64,000 bases of DNA, taken from positions 1-64,000 of the forward strand of contig JACRAY010000002.1 of NCBI GenBank assembly GCA_016213325.1. Direction: 5' to 3'. The DNA comes from Burkholderiales bacterium (lineage in GTDB: Bacteria; Pseudomonadota; Gammaproteobacteria; Burkholderiales; Burkholderiaceae_C). The notes below the pieces were generated by a model. That model was not told the origin of the DNA, did not search any database, and was given only the letters and a program-made list of their open reading frames with translations. The translations under genes were made by a program, and so were the position numbers. This document shows positions 56,014-64,000 of this stretch, piece by piece (the stretch's first letter is position 1; each line of letters begins with the position of its first letter).

Positions 56014-58209
56014 TCACCCCGCCGCCTTCACCTTCAGCCGCCACGCATGCAACAGCGGCTCGGTGTAGCCGCTCGGCTGCTCCTTGCCCTTGAACACCAG
56101 GTCCAGCGCCGCGCGATAGGCATACGACGTGTCCCAGTTGCCGGCCATCGGCCGGTACAGCGGGTCGCCTGCGTTCTGCTGGTCCACCACGGCGGCCATG
56201 CGGCGGAAGGTGGCCGTGACCTGTTCCTTCGTCACCACGCCGTGATGCAGCCAGTTGGCGATGTGCTGGCTGGAGATGCGCAGCGTGGCGCGGTCTTCCA
56301 TCAAGCCCACGTTGTGGATGTCCGGCACCTTGGAGCAGCCCACACCCTGGTCGACCCAGCGCACCACGTAGCCCAGGATGCCCTGCACGTTGTTGTCCAG
56401 TTCCTGCTGGCGCTCTTCGGGCGTCCACTTGGCGGCGGCCACCACGGGGATCTGCAGCAGCCCCGCAAGGATGTTCTCGCTCTCGGCGTCGGCCTTCACC
56501 TTCTCCAGTTCCTTCTGCACCGCGAACACGTCCACCTGCAGGTAGTGCAGCGCGTGCAGCGTGGCGGCGGTGGGCGACGGCACCCACGCGGTGTTGGCGC
56601 CGGCCTTCGGGTGGCCGATCTTCTGCTCCATCATCGCGCGCATCAGGTCGGGCATGGCCCACATGCCCTTGCCGATCTGGGCGCGGCCGCGCAGGCCGCA
56701 CGACAGGCCCACCTGCACGTTGTTCTTCTCGTACGCCTGGATCCAGGCGCTGGTCTTCATGTCGCCCTTGCGGAACATCGGGCCGGCCAGCATGGCGGTG
56801 TGCATCTCGTCGCCGGTGCGGTCGAGGAAGCCGGTGTTGATGAAGGCCACGCGCGGCGCGGCAGCGGCAATGCACGCCTGCAGGTTGACGCTGGTGCGGC
56901 GCTCTTCGTCCATGATGCCCAGCTTGACGGTGTCGGGCGCGAGGCCCAGCACTTCCTCGACGCGGCCGAACAACTCGCTGGCGAAAGCCACTTCATCCGG
57001 CCCATGCATCTTGGGCTTGACGATGTAGACCGAGCCGGTGCGCGTGTTGCGGATGCCGTGTTGCCCATTGCCCAGCAGGTCGTGCTTGGCGATCGCCACG
57101 GTGATCATGGCGTCCATGATCCCTTCGGGGATCTCCTGGCCGTCGCCCCACAGGATGGCGGCGTTGGTCATCAGGTGGCCGACGTTGCGCACGAACAGCA
57201 GGGCGCGGCCGTGCAGGCGCACGCCGCTCTTGCCGTCGGGCGCCGTGTAGGTGCGGTCGGCGTTGAGCCCGCGCGTGAAGGTGCGGCCGCCCTTGCTCAC
57301 TTCTTCGGTCAGGTCGCCGCGCAGGATGCCCAGCCAGTTGCGGTAGGCGAGCAGCTTGTCCTCGGCGTCCACCGCCGCGATCGAGTCTTCCAGGTCGAGG
57401 ATGGTGGACAGCGCCGCTTCCATCACCAGGTCGCTCACGCCGGCCGGGTCGGTGGCGCCGATCGCATGCGAGCGGTCGATGCGCAGGTCCAGGTGCAGGC
57501 CGTTGTGGCGCAACAGCACCGACGACGGCGCGGCGGCATCGCCCTGGTAGCCGATGAACTTCTTCGCCTCTTCCAGCCCGCTGCGCGTGCCGTCCTTCAG
57601 CGTGACGACCAGCTTGCCCTTTTCCACGGCATAGCCGGTGGAGTCGATGTGCGAGCCCTTCTTCAGCGGCGCGCAGCGGTCCAGCACGTAGCGGCAGTAC
57701 TCGATGACCTTGGCGCCGCGCACTTCGTTGTAGCCCGGGCCTTTCTGGGCGCCGCCGGTCTCGGGAATCGCGTCGGTGCCGTACAGCGCGTCGTACAGCG
57801 AGCCCCAGCGCGCATTGGCGGCGTTGAGCGCATAGCGGGCGTTCAGGATGGGCACCACCAGCTGCGGGCCGGCCTGCAGCGCGAGTTCGGCGTCGACGTT
57901 GGTGGTGGTGGCTTTCGCGCCTTTGGGCGGCGGCACCAGGTAGCCGATCTGCTCGAGGTGGGCGCGGTACGCCTTCATGTCGGCGATGGGGCCCGGGTTG
58001 GCGGTGTGCCAACGGTCCATCTCCGACTGCAGCCGGTCGCGCTCGGCCAGCAGCGCGGCGTTCTTCGGCGCCAGGTCGCGCACGATGGCGTCGAAGCCCT
58101 GCCAGAAGTCCGCGGCGTCCACGCCGGTGCCGGGCAGCACTTCGGTGTCGATGAAATTCTTCAGGGCGCTGGCCACTTGCAGTCCATGCACTTGGGTGCG
58201 TTCGGTCAT
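56014..58209 (-). CDS. glcB: Malate synthase G
   Basis: 731 residues from ATG at 58209 ([14 protein letters not shown]). The full-length isoform G: catalytic region [10 protein letters not shown], Mg-binding [12 protein letters not shown] and [12 protein letters not shown], and the late [16 protein letters not shown] with the catalytic Asp. It condenses glyoxylate with acetyl-CoA to malate in the glyoxylate shunt or glycolate pathway. No other glc genes are near. The dehalogenase gene ends 27 bp before its start and may be co-transcribed. Confidence 0.96.
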   Translation of the reverse strand: MTERTQVHGLQVASALKNFIDTEVLPGTGVDAADFWQGFDAIVRDLAPKNAALLAERDRLQSEMDRWHTANPGPIADMKAYRAHLEQIGYLVPPPKGAKATTTNVDAELALQAGPQLVVPILNARYALNAANARWGSLYDALYGTDAIPETGGAQKGPGYNEVRGAKVIEYCRYVLDRCAPLKKGSHIDSTGYAVEKGKLVVTLKDGTRSGLEEAKKFIGYQGDAAAPSSVLLRHNGLHLDLRIDRSHAIGATDPAGVSDLVMEAALSTILDLEDSIAAVDAEDKLLAYRNWLGILRGDLTEEVSKGGRTFTRGLNADRTYTAPDGKSGVRLHGRALLFVRNVGHLMTNAAILWGDGQEIPEGIMDAMITVAIAKHDLLGNGQHGIRNTRTGSVYIVKPKMHGPDEVAFASELFGRVEEVLGLAPDTVKLGIMDEERRTSVNLQACIAAAAPRVAFINTGFLDRTGDEMHTAMLAGPMFRKGDMKTSAWIQAYEKNNVQVGLSCGLRGRAQIGKGMWAMPDLMRAMMEQKIGHPKAGANTAWVPSPTAATLHALHYLQVDVFAVQKELEKVKADAESENILAGLLQIPVVAAAKWTPEERQQELDNNVQGILGYVVRWVDQGVGCSKVPDIHNVGLMEDRATLRISSQHIANWLHHGVVTKEQVTATFRRMAAVVDQQNAGDPLYRPMAGNWDTSYAYRAALDLVFKGKEQPSGYTEPLLHAWRLKVKAAG

Positions 58210-58236
58210 GTTGGGGTCCTCCGGGAGATGCGTGAT

Positions 58237-58914
58237 TCAGAAGAAAGCGAGTACGTCGTCGAGGCTCGCGCCGGTGCGCGTGGGCTGCGTGCCCAGTTCC
58301 TCGAACGGCAGGTGATAGCGGTTCACCCACAGCGTGCGGTAGCCGAACCAGGTGGCGGCGAGCGCGTCCCAGGCGTTGCAGCTGACGAACAGGATCTGCG
58401 CGGGTGCCAGGCCGGTGGCAACCGGGCCGAGCTGGTAAGCCTGCGGGTGTGTCTTGTACCTGCGGACGCTGTCCACCGACAGCACGTGGTCCAGCAGGCC
58501 GTCGAGGCCCGCGCTACGCACGGCGATGCCCAGCATGTCGGGGTCACCGTTGGACAGGATGCCGGTGGTGACCTTCTTCGCCTTCAGCGCCTGCAGCACG
58601 CTGCGGCCTTCCGGAAAGGCAGAGAGGTGCCGGTACTGGTTCATCAGCCGGTCTTCGTTGCCGGCGTCCAGGTCCAGCCCGAGCCGCTTGCACGCGTAGC
58701 GCAGGCTGGCGCGCGTCAGTTCCCAGAACGGCTGGTAGTGGGCGCCGTCATCGCTGGTGGTGACGAGGCGCGTGTATTCGATCTGCTTGTCGCGCCACAG
58801 CACCGACAACGCCTGGCCCTGGCTGGGGAACAGTTGTTCCGCGAGCAGGCCCACGCTGTACACGTCGAAGAGGGTGCCGTAGGCGTCGAAGAGGACCGCC
58901 TTGGGTTTTTCCAT
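58237..58914 (-). CDS. (S)-2-haloacid dehalogenase, type II (HAD superfamily)
   Basis: 225 residues from ATG at 58914 (MEKPKAVLFDAYGTLFDV). Motif I has the nucleophile Asp10. TGILSNGDPDML carries the Ser/Asn motif, RYKTHPQAYQL the Lys, and LFVSCNAWDALAATWFG the motif IV-like end, as in L-2-haloacid dehalogenases. It would replace the halogen of 2-haloacids by hydroxide, giving 2-hydroxy acids. It is upstream of malate synthase G on the same strand; the products glycolate or lactate could link to that enzyme. The 84-bp AT-richer gap upstream (58915-58998) likely holds its promoter. Confidence 0.9.
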   Translation of the reverse strand: MEKPKAVLFDAYGTLFDVYSVGLLAEQLFPSQGQALSVLWRDKQIEYTRLVTTSDDGAHYQPFWELTRASLRYACKRLGLDLDAGNEDRLMNQYRHLSAFPEGRSVLQALKAKKVTTGILSNGDPDMLGIAVRSAGLDGLLDHVLSVDSVRRYKTHPQAYQLGPVATGLAPAQILFVSCNAWDALAATWFGYRTLWVNRYHLPFEELGTQPTRTGASLDDVLAFF

Positions 58915-58998
58915 GGCGGAGACTTTATTCCGAACTTCAGGCCGTATTAATCGACCGAATAGCTCATTATCCGGAACTAAAATGGTGGTAATTGGGAC

Positions 58999-59979
58999 TC
59001 AAAGCCCGAAAACGCGCTGCGCGTTCTCGCCGCGCACCTTCGCCATCTGCCCTTCGGGCAATTGCGCGGTGTTGGCAAACGCCCCCTTGGTGTCGTGCAC
59101 CCAGTGCGGCCAGTCGGTGCCCAGCATCACGTGGTCCTCGCCGACGATGGAAATCAGGTACTTCAGCGACCGCACGTCGTACGTGATGCTGTCGTAGTAG
59201 ATGTGCCGCAGGTATTCCGTCGGCTTGCGCTTCATCTGGCGGCGCTGCGGCAGTTCCACCTCGTCGCCCTTTTCGAAGCGGCCCACCAGGTAGGGCAACG
59301 TGCCGCCGCCGTGCGACGCGATCAGCTTCAGCTGGGTGTACTGGTCGAAAAAGCCCTCGAAGATCATGCGCGTGACGGCCAGCGTGGTGTCGAACATGAA
59401 GCCGACCGACCAGCTCAGGTCGAACTTGGTCATGTCCATCAGGTCGACCCCGGGCGGGTCGGTGGGGTGCACCAGCACCGGCAATGCGCGCTGGTCGATG
59501 GCCGCCCAGATCGGCGCGAACTTCGCGTCGGTCAGGCTCATGCCCGCCACGTTGGCCAGCACCATCACGCCCGATGCGCCCCTGGCGCACGAACGCTCCA
59601 GTTCCTCCACGGCGCGCTGCGGGTATTCCCACGGCAACGACGCGAACCAGCGGATGCGGTCCGGAAAGCGCGCCTGCGCATCGGCGAAGTTGTCGTTGGC
59701 CTCGCGCGCGGCGCGCACGCTGACTTCTTCGCCGCCCCAGTACACGTTGGGGCAGGTGAGCGAGCACACCGACACGTCGATGCCCGAGCGGTCCATGTGC
59801 CCGATGCGCAGGTCCCAGTCGAAGTGGCCCTTCTGCGGCAGCACCACGGGCACGTTGCCGCGGAAGATTTCCTGCTGGCCGTCTGGCCGCGTCTGGATGT
59901 TGTAGTCGCCCCCTTCGCGCTTCAGCAGCTCGAGCCACTTCGGGGTAAACATGTGTGTGTGGACGTCGATCACCGGCAT
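58999..59979 (-). CDS. Amidohydrolase (ACMSD-like family)
   Basis: 326 residues from ATG at 59979 (MPVIDVHTHMFTPKW), preceded by AGGAGA. Metal-binding VIDVHTHMF is at the start, PVLVHPTDP in the middle, LIASHGGGTLPYLVGRF the third His and MLGTDWPHWV the late Asp. This is the amidohydrolase_2 pattern of 2-amino-3-carboxymuconate-6-semialdehyde decarboxylase and related decarboxylases/hydrolases. Cytosolic. It is divergent from a TctC gene with a 42-bp gap, so the bound solute may feed this enzyme. Confidence 0.85.
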   Translation of the reverse strand: MPVIDVHTHMFTPKWLELLKREGGDYNIQTRPDGQQEIFRGNVPVVLPQKGHFDWDLRIGHMDRSGIDVSVCSLTCPNVYWGGEEVSVRAAREANDNFADAQARFPDRIRWFASLPWEYPQRAVEELERSCARGASGVMVLANVAGMSLTDAKFAPIWAAIDQRALPVLVHPTDPPGVDLMDMTKFDLSWSVGFMFDTTLAVTRMIFEGFFDQYTQLKLIASHGGGTLPYLVGRFEKGDEVELPQRRQMKRKPTEYLRHIYYDSITYDVRSLKYLISIVGEDHVMLGTDWPHWVHDTKGAFANTAQLPEGQMAKVRGENAQRVFGL

Positions 59980-59980
59980 A

Positions 59981-60016
59981 CTTGTCTCCTGTGTTGCGAT
60001 CTTAGTAGGAGACAAG
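59981..60016. promoter_or_regulatory. 10-bp inverted repeat carrying both ribosome-binding sites
   Basis: CTTGTCTCCT (59981-59990) and AGGAGACAAG (60007-60016) are perfect inverted arms separated by 16 bp. Each arm contains AGGAGA, the ribosome-binding site for the gene on its own side: the amidohydrolase on the minus strand and tctC on the plus strand. It fills the 42-bp divergent gap and may also be an operator. Confidence 0.7.
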
Positions 60017-60021
60017 AGCAC

Positions 60022-60972
60022 ATGAAACGCAGACAGTTCGCGGCGCTCGCGGCCGCCACGCTCGCAGCCCCTGCAGCGCTAGCGCAGGACCGCACGATGA
60101 AGATCTGGGTGGGCTTCCCGCCCGGCGGCTCGGCCGACACGGTGGCGCGGCTGCTGGCCGAGAAGCTCAAGACCTCGCTCGGGCAGAACGTCGTCGTCGA
60201 CAACAAGCCCGGCGCAGCCGGCCGCCTGGTCCTGGGTGAGCTGAAGCGCATGCCACCCGACGGCGCCAACCTGGTGCTGTCGCCCAGCGGCGCGATGGTG
60301 ATTGCGCCGCACCTGTACCAGGTACCGTACGACCCCATCAAGGACTTCACGCCGGTCTCGCGCCTCGTCACCTTCGACTTCGCAGTGACGGCAGGGCCGG
60401 CTGCGCCAGCGGGCGACTTGAAGACGGTGCTGGCCTGGATGAAGGCCAACCCCACCAAGGCGAGCTACGCCACGTCGGGCGCGGGCACCGTGCCGCACTT
60501 CGCCGGCCTGCTGCTCAGCCAGGCGGCCGGCGTGCCCATCACGCACGTGCCGTACAAGGGCGGCGCCCCGGCGGCGCAGGACCTGATCGGCGGGCAGATT
60601 CCGCTGATGGTGGACACGGCGTCCGAAACCATCGAGCACCACAAGTCGGGCAAGGTCCGTATCCTGGCGGTCACCGGCGAACAGCGCTCGCGCGCGCTGC
60701 CGGACGTGCCGACGCTGAAAGAAGTGGGCATCGCCACCTCGGCCGACGCGTTCTTCGGCCTGTACGGCCCGCCTGGCATGTCGGCCGAGCTGGTGGCCCG
60801 CATCGACCGCGCCGTGGCCGAGGCGCTGCGCGACCCGGCGATGCAGGAGCGCATCTACGGCTTCGGCCTGGTGCCCAACCATGCGCCCGGGCCGCAGCTG
60901 GCGGCCACGCAGGCGGAACACCTGAAGAAGTGGGAGACGCCGATCAAGGCGTCGGGGTTCAAACCCGAGTGA
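60022..60972 (+). CDS. Tripartite tricarboxylate transporter substrate-binding protein (TctC/Bug family)
   Basis: 316 residues from ATG at 60022. Signal peptide MKRRQFAALAAATLAAPAALAQ. Mature segments KIWVGFPPGGSADTVARLL, NKPGAAGRLVLGEL, YATSGAGTVPHFAGLLL, VPYKGGAPAAQDLIGGQI and the FFGLYGPPGMSAELVARID are Bug-family features. It binds carboxylated solutes in the periplasm. No tctA/tctB membrane genes are beside it, a common situation in this group. It is divergent from an amidohydrolase gene and followed by a repeat, then CoA-ester genes. Confidence 0.92.
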   Translation: MKRRQFAALAAATLAAPAALAQDRTMKIWVGFPPGGSADTVARLLAEKLKTSLGQNVVVDNKPGAAGRLVLGELKRMPPDGANLVLSPSGAMVIAPHLYQVPYDPIKDFTPVSRLVTFDFAVTAGPAAPAGDLKTVLAWMKANPTKASYATSGAGTVPHFAGLLLSQAAGVPITHVPYKGGAPAAQDLIGGQIPLMVDTASETIEHHKSGKVRILAVTGEQRSRALPDVPTLKEVGIATSADAFFGLYGPPGMSAELVARIDRAVAEALRDPAMQERIYGFGLVPNHAPGPQLAATQAEHLKKWETPIKASGFKPE

Positions 60973-60980
60973 TCGTCCTT

Positions 60981-61061
60981 TGCCACCCCGGGCTTGACCC
61001 GGGGTCCATGGTGGCGTGTCGAGATGGCCAGATGGATGCCGGGTCAAGCCCGGCATGACAA
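60981..61061. repeat. Dispersed palindromic repeat (CCGGGTCAAGCCCGG type)
   Basis: CCCCGGGCTTGACCCGGGG (60987-61004) and ATGCCGGGTCAAGCCCGGCAT (about 61036-61056) are two palindromes in opposite orientation, ending ATGACAAAG. This is a widely seen intergenic repeat type. It lies between tctC and the lyase gene. Confidence 0.7.
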
Positions 61062-61087
61062 AGGCGGCGGGGTGACAATGGCTGTCG

Positions 61088-62011
61088 ATGCAACCCCAAG
61101 TCCTCATCAGCGAAGTCGGCCCCCGCGACGGCCTGCAATCCGTGCAGGCCGTGATGCCCACGCCCGACAAGCTGCGCTGGCTGGACGCGCTGCATGCCGC
61201 CGGCCTGCGCGAGATCGAAGTCGGCTCCTTCGTGCCGGCCAAGCTGCTGCCGCAGATGGCCGACGTGGCCGAAGTCGTGCGGCATGCGCTGACGCTGCCG
61301 GGCCTCACGGTCATGGCGCTGGTGCCCAACCTGCGCGGCGCCGAAGAAGCGCTGCGCGCGGGCGTGCACAAGCTCACCATCCCGGTGTCGGCCAGCGAAG
61401 CGCATTCGCTGGCCAATGTGCGCAAGACCCCCGAGCAGATGGTCGACGAAGTCCGCCGCATCGTGGCCCTGCGCAACGAGCTTGCGCCGCAGGTACAGGT
61501 GGAGGCGGGCGTCTCCACCGCCTTCGGCTGCACGCTGCAAGGCGAGGTGCAGGAAGACGACGTGGTGTGGTTGGCCGGCGCGGTGGCCGAAGCCGGCTGC
61601 GACGACGTCGGCCTGTCCGACACCACCGGCATGGCCAACCCCGCGCAAGTGCGCCGGCTCTTCACGCGCGTGCGCAGCGCCATCGGCGCAAAGACCGGTG
61701 CCGCGCACATGCACAACACGCGCGGCCTCGGGCTGGCCAACTGCCTCGCCGCCTACGACGTGGGCGTGCGCACCTTCGACGCATCGCTCGGCGGCCTGGG
61801 CGGCTGCCCTTACGCGCCCGGCGCCTCGGGCAACGTGGTCACCGAAGACCTGGTGTTCATGTTCGAAGCCATGGGCGTGGCGACCGGCATCGACCTCGGC
61901 AGGCTGATCGAGGCGCGCGCGCCGTTGAAGGCCGGCCTGCCCGGCGAGCCGGTCTACGGCATGACGCCCGAAGCCGGGCTGCCCAAGGGCTTTCGCCCCA
62001 CGACAGCATGA
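61088..62011 (+). CDS. HMG-CoA lyase-like protein
   Basis: 307 residues from ATG at 61088 (MQPQVLISEVGPRDGLQ). The DRE-TIM barrel shows the metal/substrate Asp in GPRDGLQ, AHMHNTRGLGLAN with metal His and the mobile Cys loop GGLGGCPYAPGASGNV. It would split 3-hydroxy-3-methylglutaryl-CoA, or a related CoA ester such as citramalyl-CoA, into two acids. The neighbour CoA-transferase overlaps its stop (ATGA), so the pair probably activates an acid to its CoA ester and then cleaves it. The exact substrate is open. Confidence 0.88.
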   Translation: MQPQVLISEVGPRDGLQSVQAVMPTPDKLRWLDALHAAGLREIEVGSFVPAKLLPQMADVAEVVRHALTLPGLTVMALVPNLRGAEEALRAGVHKLTIPVSASEAHSLANVRKTPEQMVDEVRRIVALRNELAPQVQVEAGVSTAFGCTLQGEVQEDDVVWLAGAVAEAGCDDVGLSDTTGMANPAQVRRLFTRVRSAIGAKTGAAHMHNTRGLGLANCLAAYDVGVRTFDASLGGLGGCPYAPGASGNVVTEDLVFMFEAMGVATGIDLGRLIEARAPLKAGLPGEPVYGMTPEAGLPKGFRPTTA

Positions 62012-63195
62012 ACGGGCAGCTTCCCTACGACGGCATCCGCGTCGTCGAATTCACCCACATGGTCATGGGCCCCACCTGTGGCATGGTGCTGGCGGACCTG
62101 GGCGCCGAAGTGATCAAGGTGGAGCCGGTCGCCGGCGACAACACGCGCCGCCTGCTCGGCTCGGGCGCGGGCTTCTATCCCCTCTTCAACCGCAACAAGA
62201 AGAGCATCGCGCTCGACCTGCAACGTCCCGAAGGGCGCGAGGCGGCACTGAAGCTGGTGGCTACGGCCGACATCGTCAGCGAGAACTTCAAGCCCGGCAC
62301 CATGAAGAAGCTGGGCCTCGACTACGAGTCCATCGCCAGGCTGAACCCGCGCGCCATCTACGTGAGCCACAAGGGCTTCCTGCCCGGCCCGTACGACCAC
62401 CGCACCGCGCTCGACGAAGTGGTGCAGATGATGGGCGGCCTGGCCTACATGACGGGCCGCCCCGGCGATCCGCTGCGCGCGGGCACCAGCGTCAACGACA
62501 TCATGGGCGGCATGTTCGGTGCCATCGGCGCGATGGCCGCGCTGGCGCAGCGCGAGAAGACGGGGCGCGGGCAGGAGGTGCAAAGCGCGCTGTTCGAGAA
62601 CAACGTGTTCCTGGTGGCGCAGCACATGATGCAGTACGCCGTGACCGGCAAGCCGGCGGACCCGATGCCGGCGCGCATTTCGGCGTGGGCGGTGTACGAC
62701 GTGTTCACGGTGAAGGACGGCGAGCAGATCTTCCTGGCCGTGGTGAGCGACACGCAGTGGGCGGTGTTCTGCGATGCGTTCGGCTTCGACGACCTGAAGG
62801 CGGACGAGCGGCTGAAGACCAACAACGACCGGGTGCGCGTGCGCGAGTGGCTGGTGCCCGAGCTGCGGCGGCGGCTCGCCGATGCGCCGGTGGCAGAGCT
62901 CACGGCCACCTTCGAGAAGCATGCGCTGCCGTTCGCGCCCATCACGCGCCCAGAGGACCTGTTCGAGGACCCGCACCTCAACGCCACCGGCGGGCTGGCG
63001 CCCTTGACGCTGCCCGATGGGCGCGAGACCAAGGTGCCCCTGCTGCCGCTGATGCTGGGCAACGAGCGGCCGGGGGTGCGGCTGCAGCCGCCGCGGCTGG
63101 GGGAGCACACGCGGGAGTTGCTGCAGCAAGTCGGCTATTCACCCGACGACATCGCGCGCCTCGCCAGCCAGGGCATCGTCGCCGGCATTGTGTAA
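62008..63195 (+). CDS. CaiB/BaiF-type (family III) CoA-transferase
   Basis: 395 residues from ATG at 62008 overlapping the lyase stop. N-terminal GIRVVEFTHMVMGPTCGMVLADLGAEVIKVE is the family signature (in parts), followed by NRNKKSIALDLQRPEG, LNPRAIYVSHKGF and GGMFGAIGAMAAL. Where related enzymes have Asp as the acylated residue, this protein reads EVQSALFENNVF, with Glu at the predicted position. It would transfer CoA between acids, feeding the lyase. A LysR gene follows and may control this group. A family A repeat lies after the stop. Confidence 0.88.
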   Translation: MNGQLPYDGIRVVEFTHMVMGPTCGMVLADLGAEVIKVEPVAGDNTRRLLGSGAGFYPLFNRNKKSIALDLQRPEGREAALKLVATADIVSENFKPGTMKKLGLDYESIARLNPRAIYVSHKGFLPGPYDHRTALDEVVQMMGGLAYMTGRPGDPLRAGTSVNDIMGGMFGAIGAMAALAQREKTGRGQEVQSALFENNVFLVAQHMMQYAVTGKPADPMPARISAWAVYDVFTVKDGEQIFLAVVSDTQWAVFCDAFGFDDLKADERLKTNNDRVRVREWLVPELRRRLADAPVAELTATFEKHALPFAPITRPEDLFEDPHLNATGGLAPLTLPDGRETKVPLLPLMLGNERPGVRLQPPRLGEHTRELLQQVGYSPDDIARLASQGIVAGIV

Positions 63196-63200
63196 CGCCG

Positions 63201-63294
63201 GGGCTGGGGTTCCACGCCAGCCTACCCATTCTCCGGCGAGATCGCGCACCACGCGCACCACGCCCATTGTGTAGGCTGGGGTGAAACCCCAGCT
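63201..63294. repeat. REP/BIME-like double palindrome, family A copy 3
   Basis: GGCTGGGGTTCC...GCCAGCCTAC (63202-63224, with one mismatch) and GTAGGCTGGGGT/ACCCCAGCT (63271-63294) repeat the 15341 and 25994 elements with a longer centre. It occupies the gap between the CoA-transferase and LysR genes. Confidence 0.8.
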
Positions 63295-63341
63295 GGCATT
63301 GGGCGGCGATTTCACACTTCCGTGCGCATAATCAGCGCGGC

Positions 63342-64000
63342 ATGGACAAGTTCAAGCAGCTCGAATCCTTCGTGTCGGTCGCCACGAAGGGCAGCTTGAC
63401 GGCGGCCGCCAAGGCCGAGGGGGTGGCCCCCGCCATCATGGGGCGCCGGCTCGACGCGCTGGAGGAACGCCTGGGCGTCAAGCTGCTGGTGCGCACCACT
63501 CGGCGCATCACGCTCACGCATGAAGGCAGCGCCTTCCTCGAAGACTGCCAGCGCCTGCTGGCCGACCTGTCCAACGCCGAGGCCAGCGTCTCTGCGGGCG
63601 GCGTCAAGGCCAGCGGCCACCTGCGCATCACTGCGCCCGGCGGTTTCGGCCGGCGCCACGTAGCACCCTTGGTACCGCGCTTTCGCGACCTGCATGGCGA
63701 CGTGACGGTGTCGCTGAACCTGAGCGACCGCGTGGTCGACCTGGCTGGCGAGGGCTACGACTGCGCCGTGCGGGTGGGCGACTTTCCCGACTCTTCGCTG
63801 GTCAGCGTGCGGCTGGCCGAGAACCGCCGCCTGTGCGTGGCCACGCCCGAATACCTGCGGCGCCACGGCACGCCCAAGCACCCGAGCGAGCTGGCGCGGC
63901 ACGCTTGCCTGACCCTGTCGAGCGAAGCCTCGCAGACCCGCGGGTGGGCATTCCGTGTTCCCAAGGGTGACGCCGACGAAGTGCTGCACATCAAGCCCAA
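63342..64000 (+). CDS. LysR-family transcriptional regulator (truncated by window edge)
   Basis: About 219 residues are visible from ATG at 63342 (MDKFKQLESFVSVATKG); the rest is outside. The N-terminal winged helix (SLTAAAKAEGVAPAIMGRRLDALEERLGVKLL) is clear, followed by the effector domain (ASGHLRITAPGGFGRRHVAPLVPRF... YDCAVRVGDFPDSSLVSVRL). LysR proteins usually regulate the neighbouring divergent or co-oriented genes; here the candidates are the CoA-transferase and lyase upstream and whatever lies beyond the edge. Confidence 0.92.
   Translation, partial: MDKFKQLESFVSVATKGSLTAAAKAEGVAPAIMGRRLDALEERLGVKLLVRTTRRITLTHEGSAFLEDCQRLLADLSNAEASVSAGGVKASGHLRITAPGGFGRRHVAPLVPRFRDLHGDVTVSLNLSDRVVDLAGEGYDCAVRVGDFPDSSLVSVRLAENRRLCVATPEYLRRHGTPKHPSELARHACLTLSSEASQTRGWAFRVPKGDADEVLHIKP

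Overview
The window looks like chromosomal DNA of a high-GC betaproteobacterium of the order Burkholderiales, most likely a Comamonadaceae member (Ramlibacter/Variovorax-like). The evidence is gene content and order: hpf...ptsN-hprK, fur facing bamE, dapB-exbBD-leuS-lptE...holA-proA, gshA...gshB, a DUF1631 gene, and a TctC-type solute-binding protein with a CoA-transferase and an HMG-CoA-lyase-like gene. The genus is an inference. No tRNA, rRNA, CRISPR array or prophage is visible.

Layout. 1-141: 3' end of a group II intron (maturase tail plus domains V/VI) directly in front of mtnN. 155-6325: mtnN, an outer-membrane-like protein, corA, a methyltransferase, a patatin-like lipase, two small ORFs and an MFS transporter. 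6509-6838: hpf. 6904-13835: a minus-strand block of a MASE1-type histidine kinase, a FixJ/LuxR-type response regulator and a 1528-residue secreted repeat protein, lying between hpf and its usual partners ptsN-hprK. 13923-26000: housekeeping genes (ptsN, hprK, fur, bamE, dapB, exbB, exbD, leuS, lptE, holA, proA), with an Lrp-family regulator and ornithine aminotransferase between lptE and holA. 26090-30444: gshA, a TPR/glycosyltransferase-like gene and kup. 30679-43959: two giant paralogous RTX/VCBS adhesin-like genes (1944 and 2227 residues) with a small exported WxxGxW-type protein between them, then a vapBC toxin-antitoxin pair, then gshB. 45758-64000: metabolic and accessory genes: MBL hydrolase, class II amidotransferase, DHA2 transporter, CoA-transferase, PAS kinase, GNAT, DUF1631, malate synthase G, haloacid dehalogenase, amidohydrolase, TctC, HMG-CoA-lyase-like protein, CaiB-type CoA-transferase and a truncated LysR gene.

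How parts work together. hpf, ptsN and hprK belong to a ribosome hibernation/nitrogen-PTS group. leuS, lptE and bamE serve translation and outer-membrane assembly. gshA and gshB make glutathione. The most system-like block is the kinase-regulator-giant protein module: two near-identical dyad sites lie upstream of the giant gene at positions fitting direct activation by the regulator. The two VCBS giants share a conserved 51-bp upstream block, which suggests co-regulation. All three giants have RTX-type features implying type I secretion, but no exporter genes are in the window.

Several families of short palindromic repeats (REP/BIME-like) sit between genes, often at the edges of inserted gene blocks. 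Many operon junctions use GTGA or ATGA stop/start overlaps.
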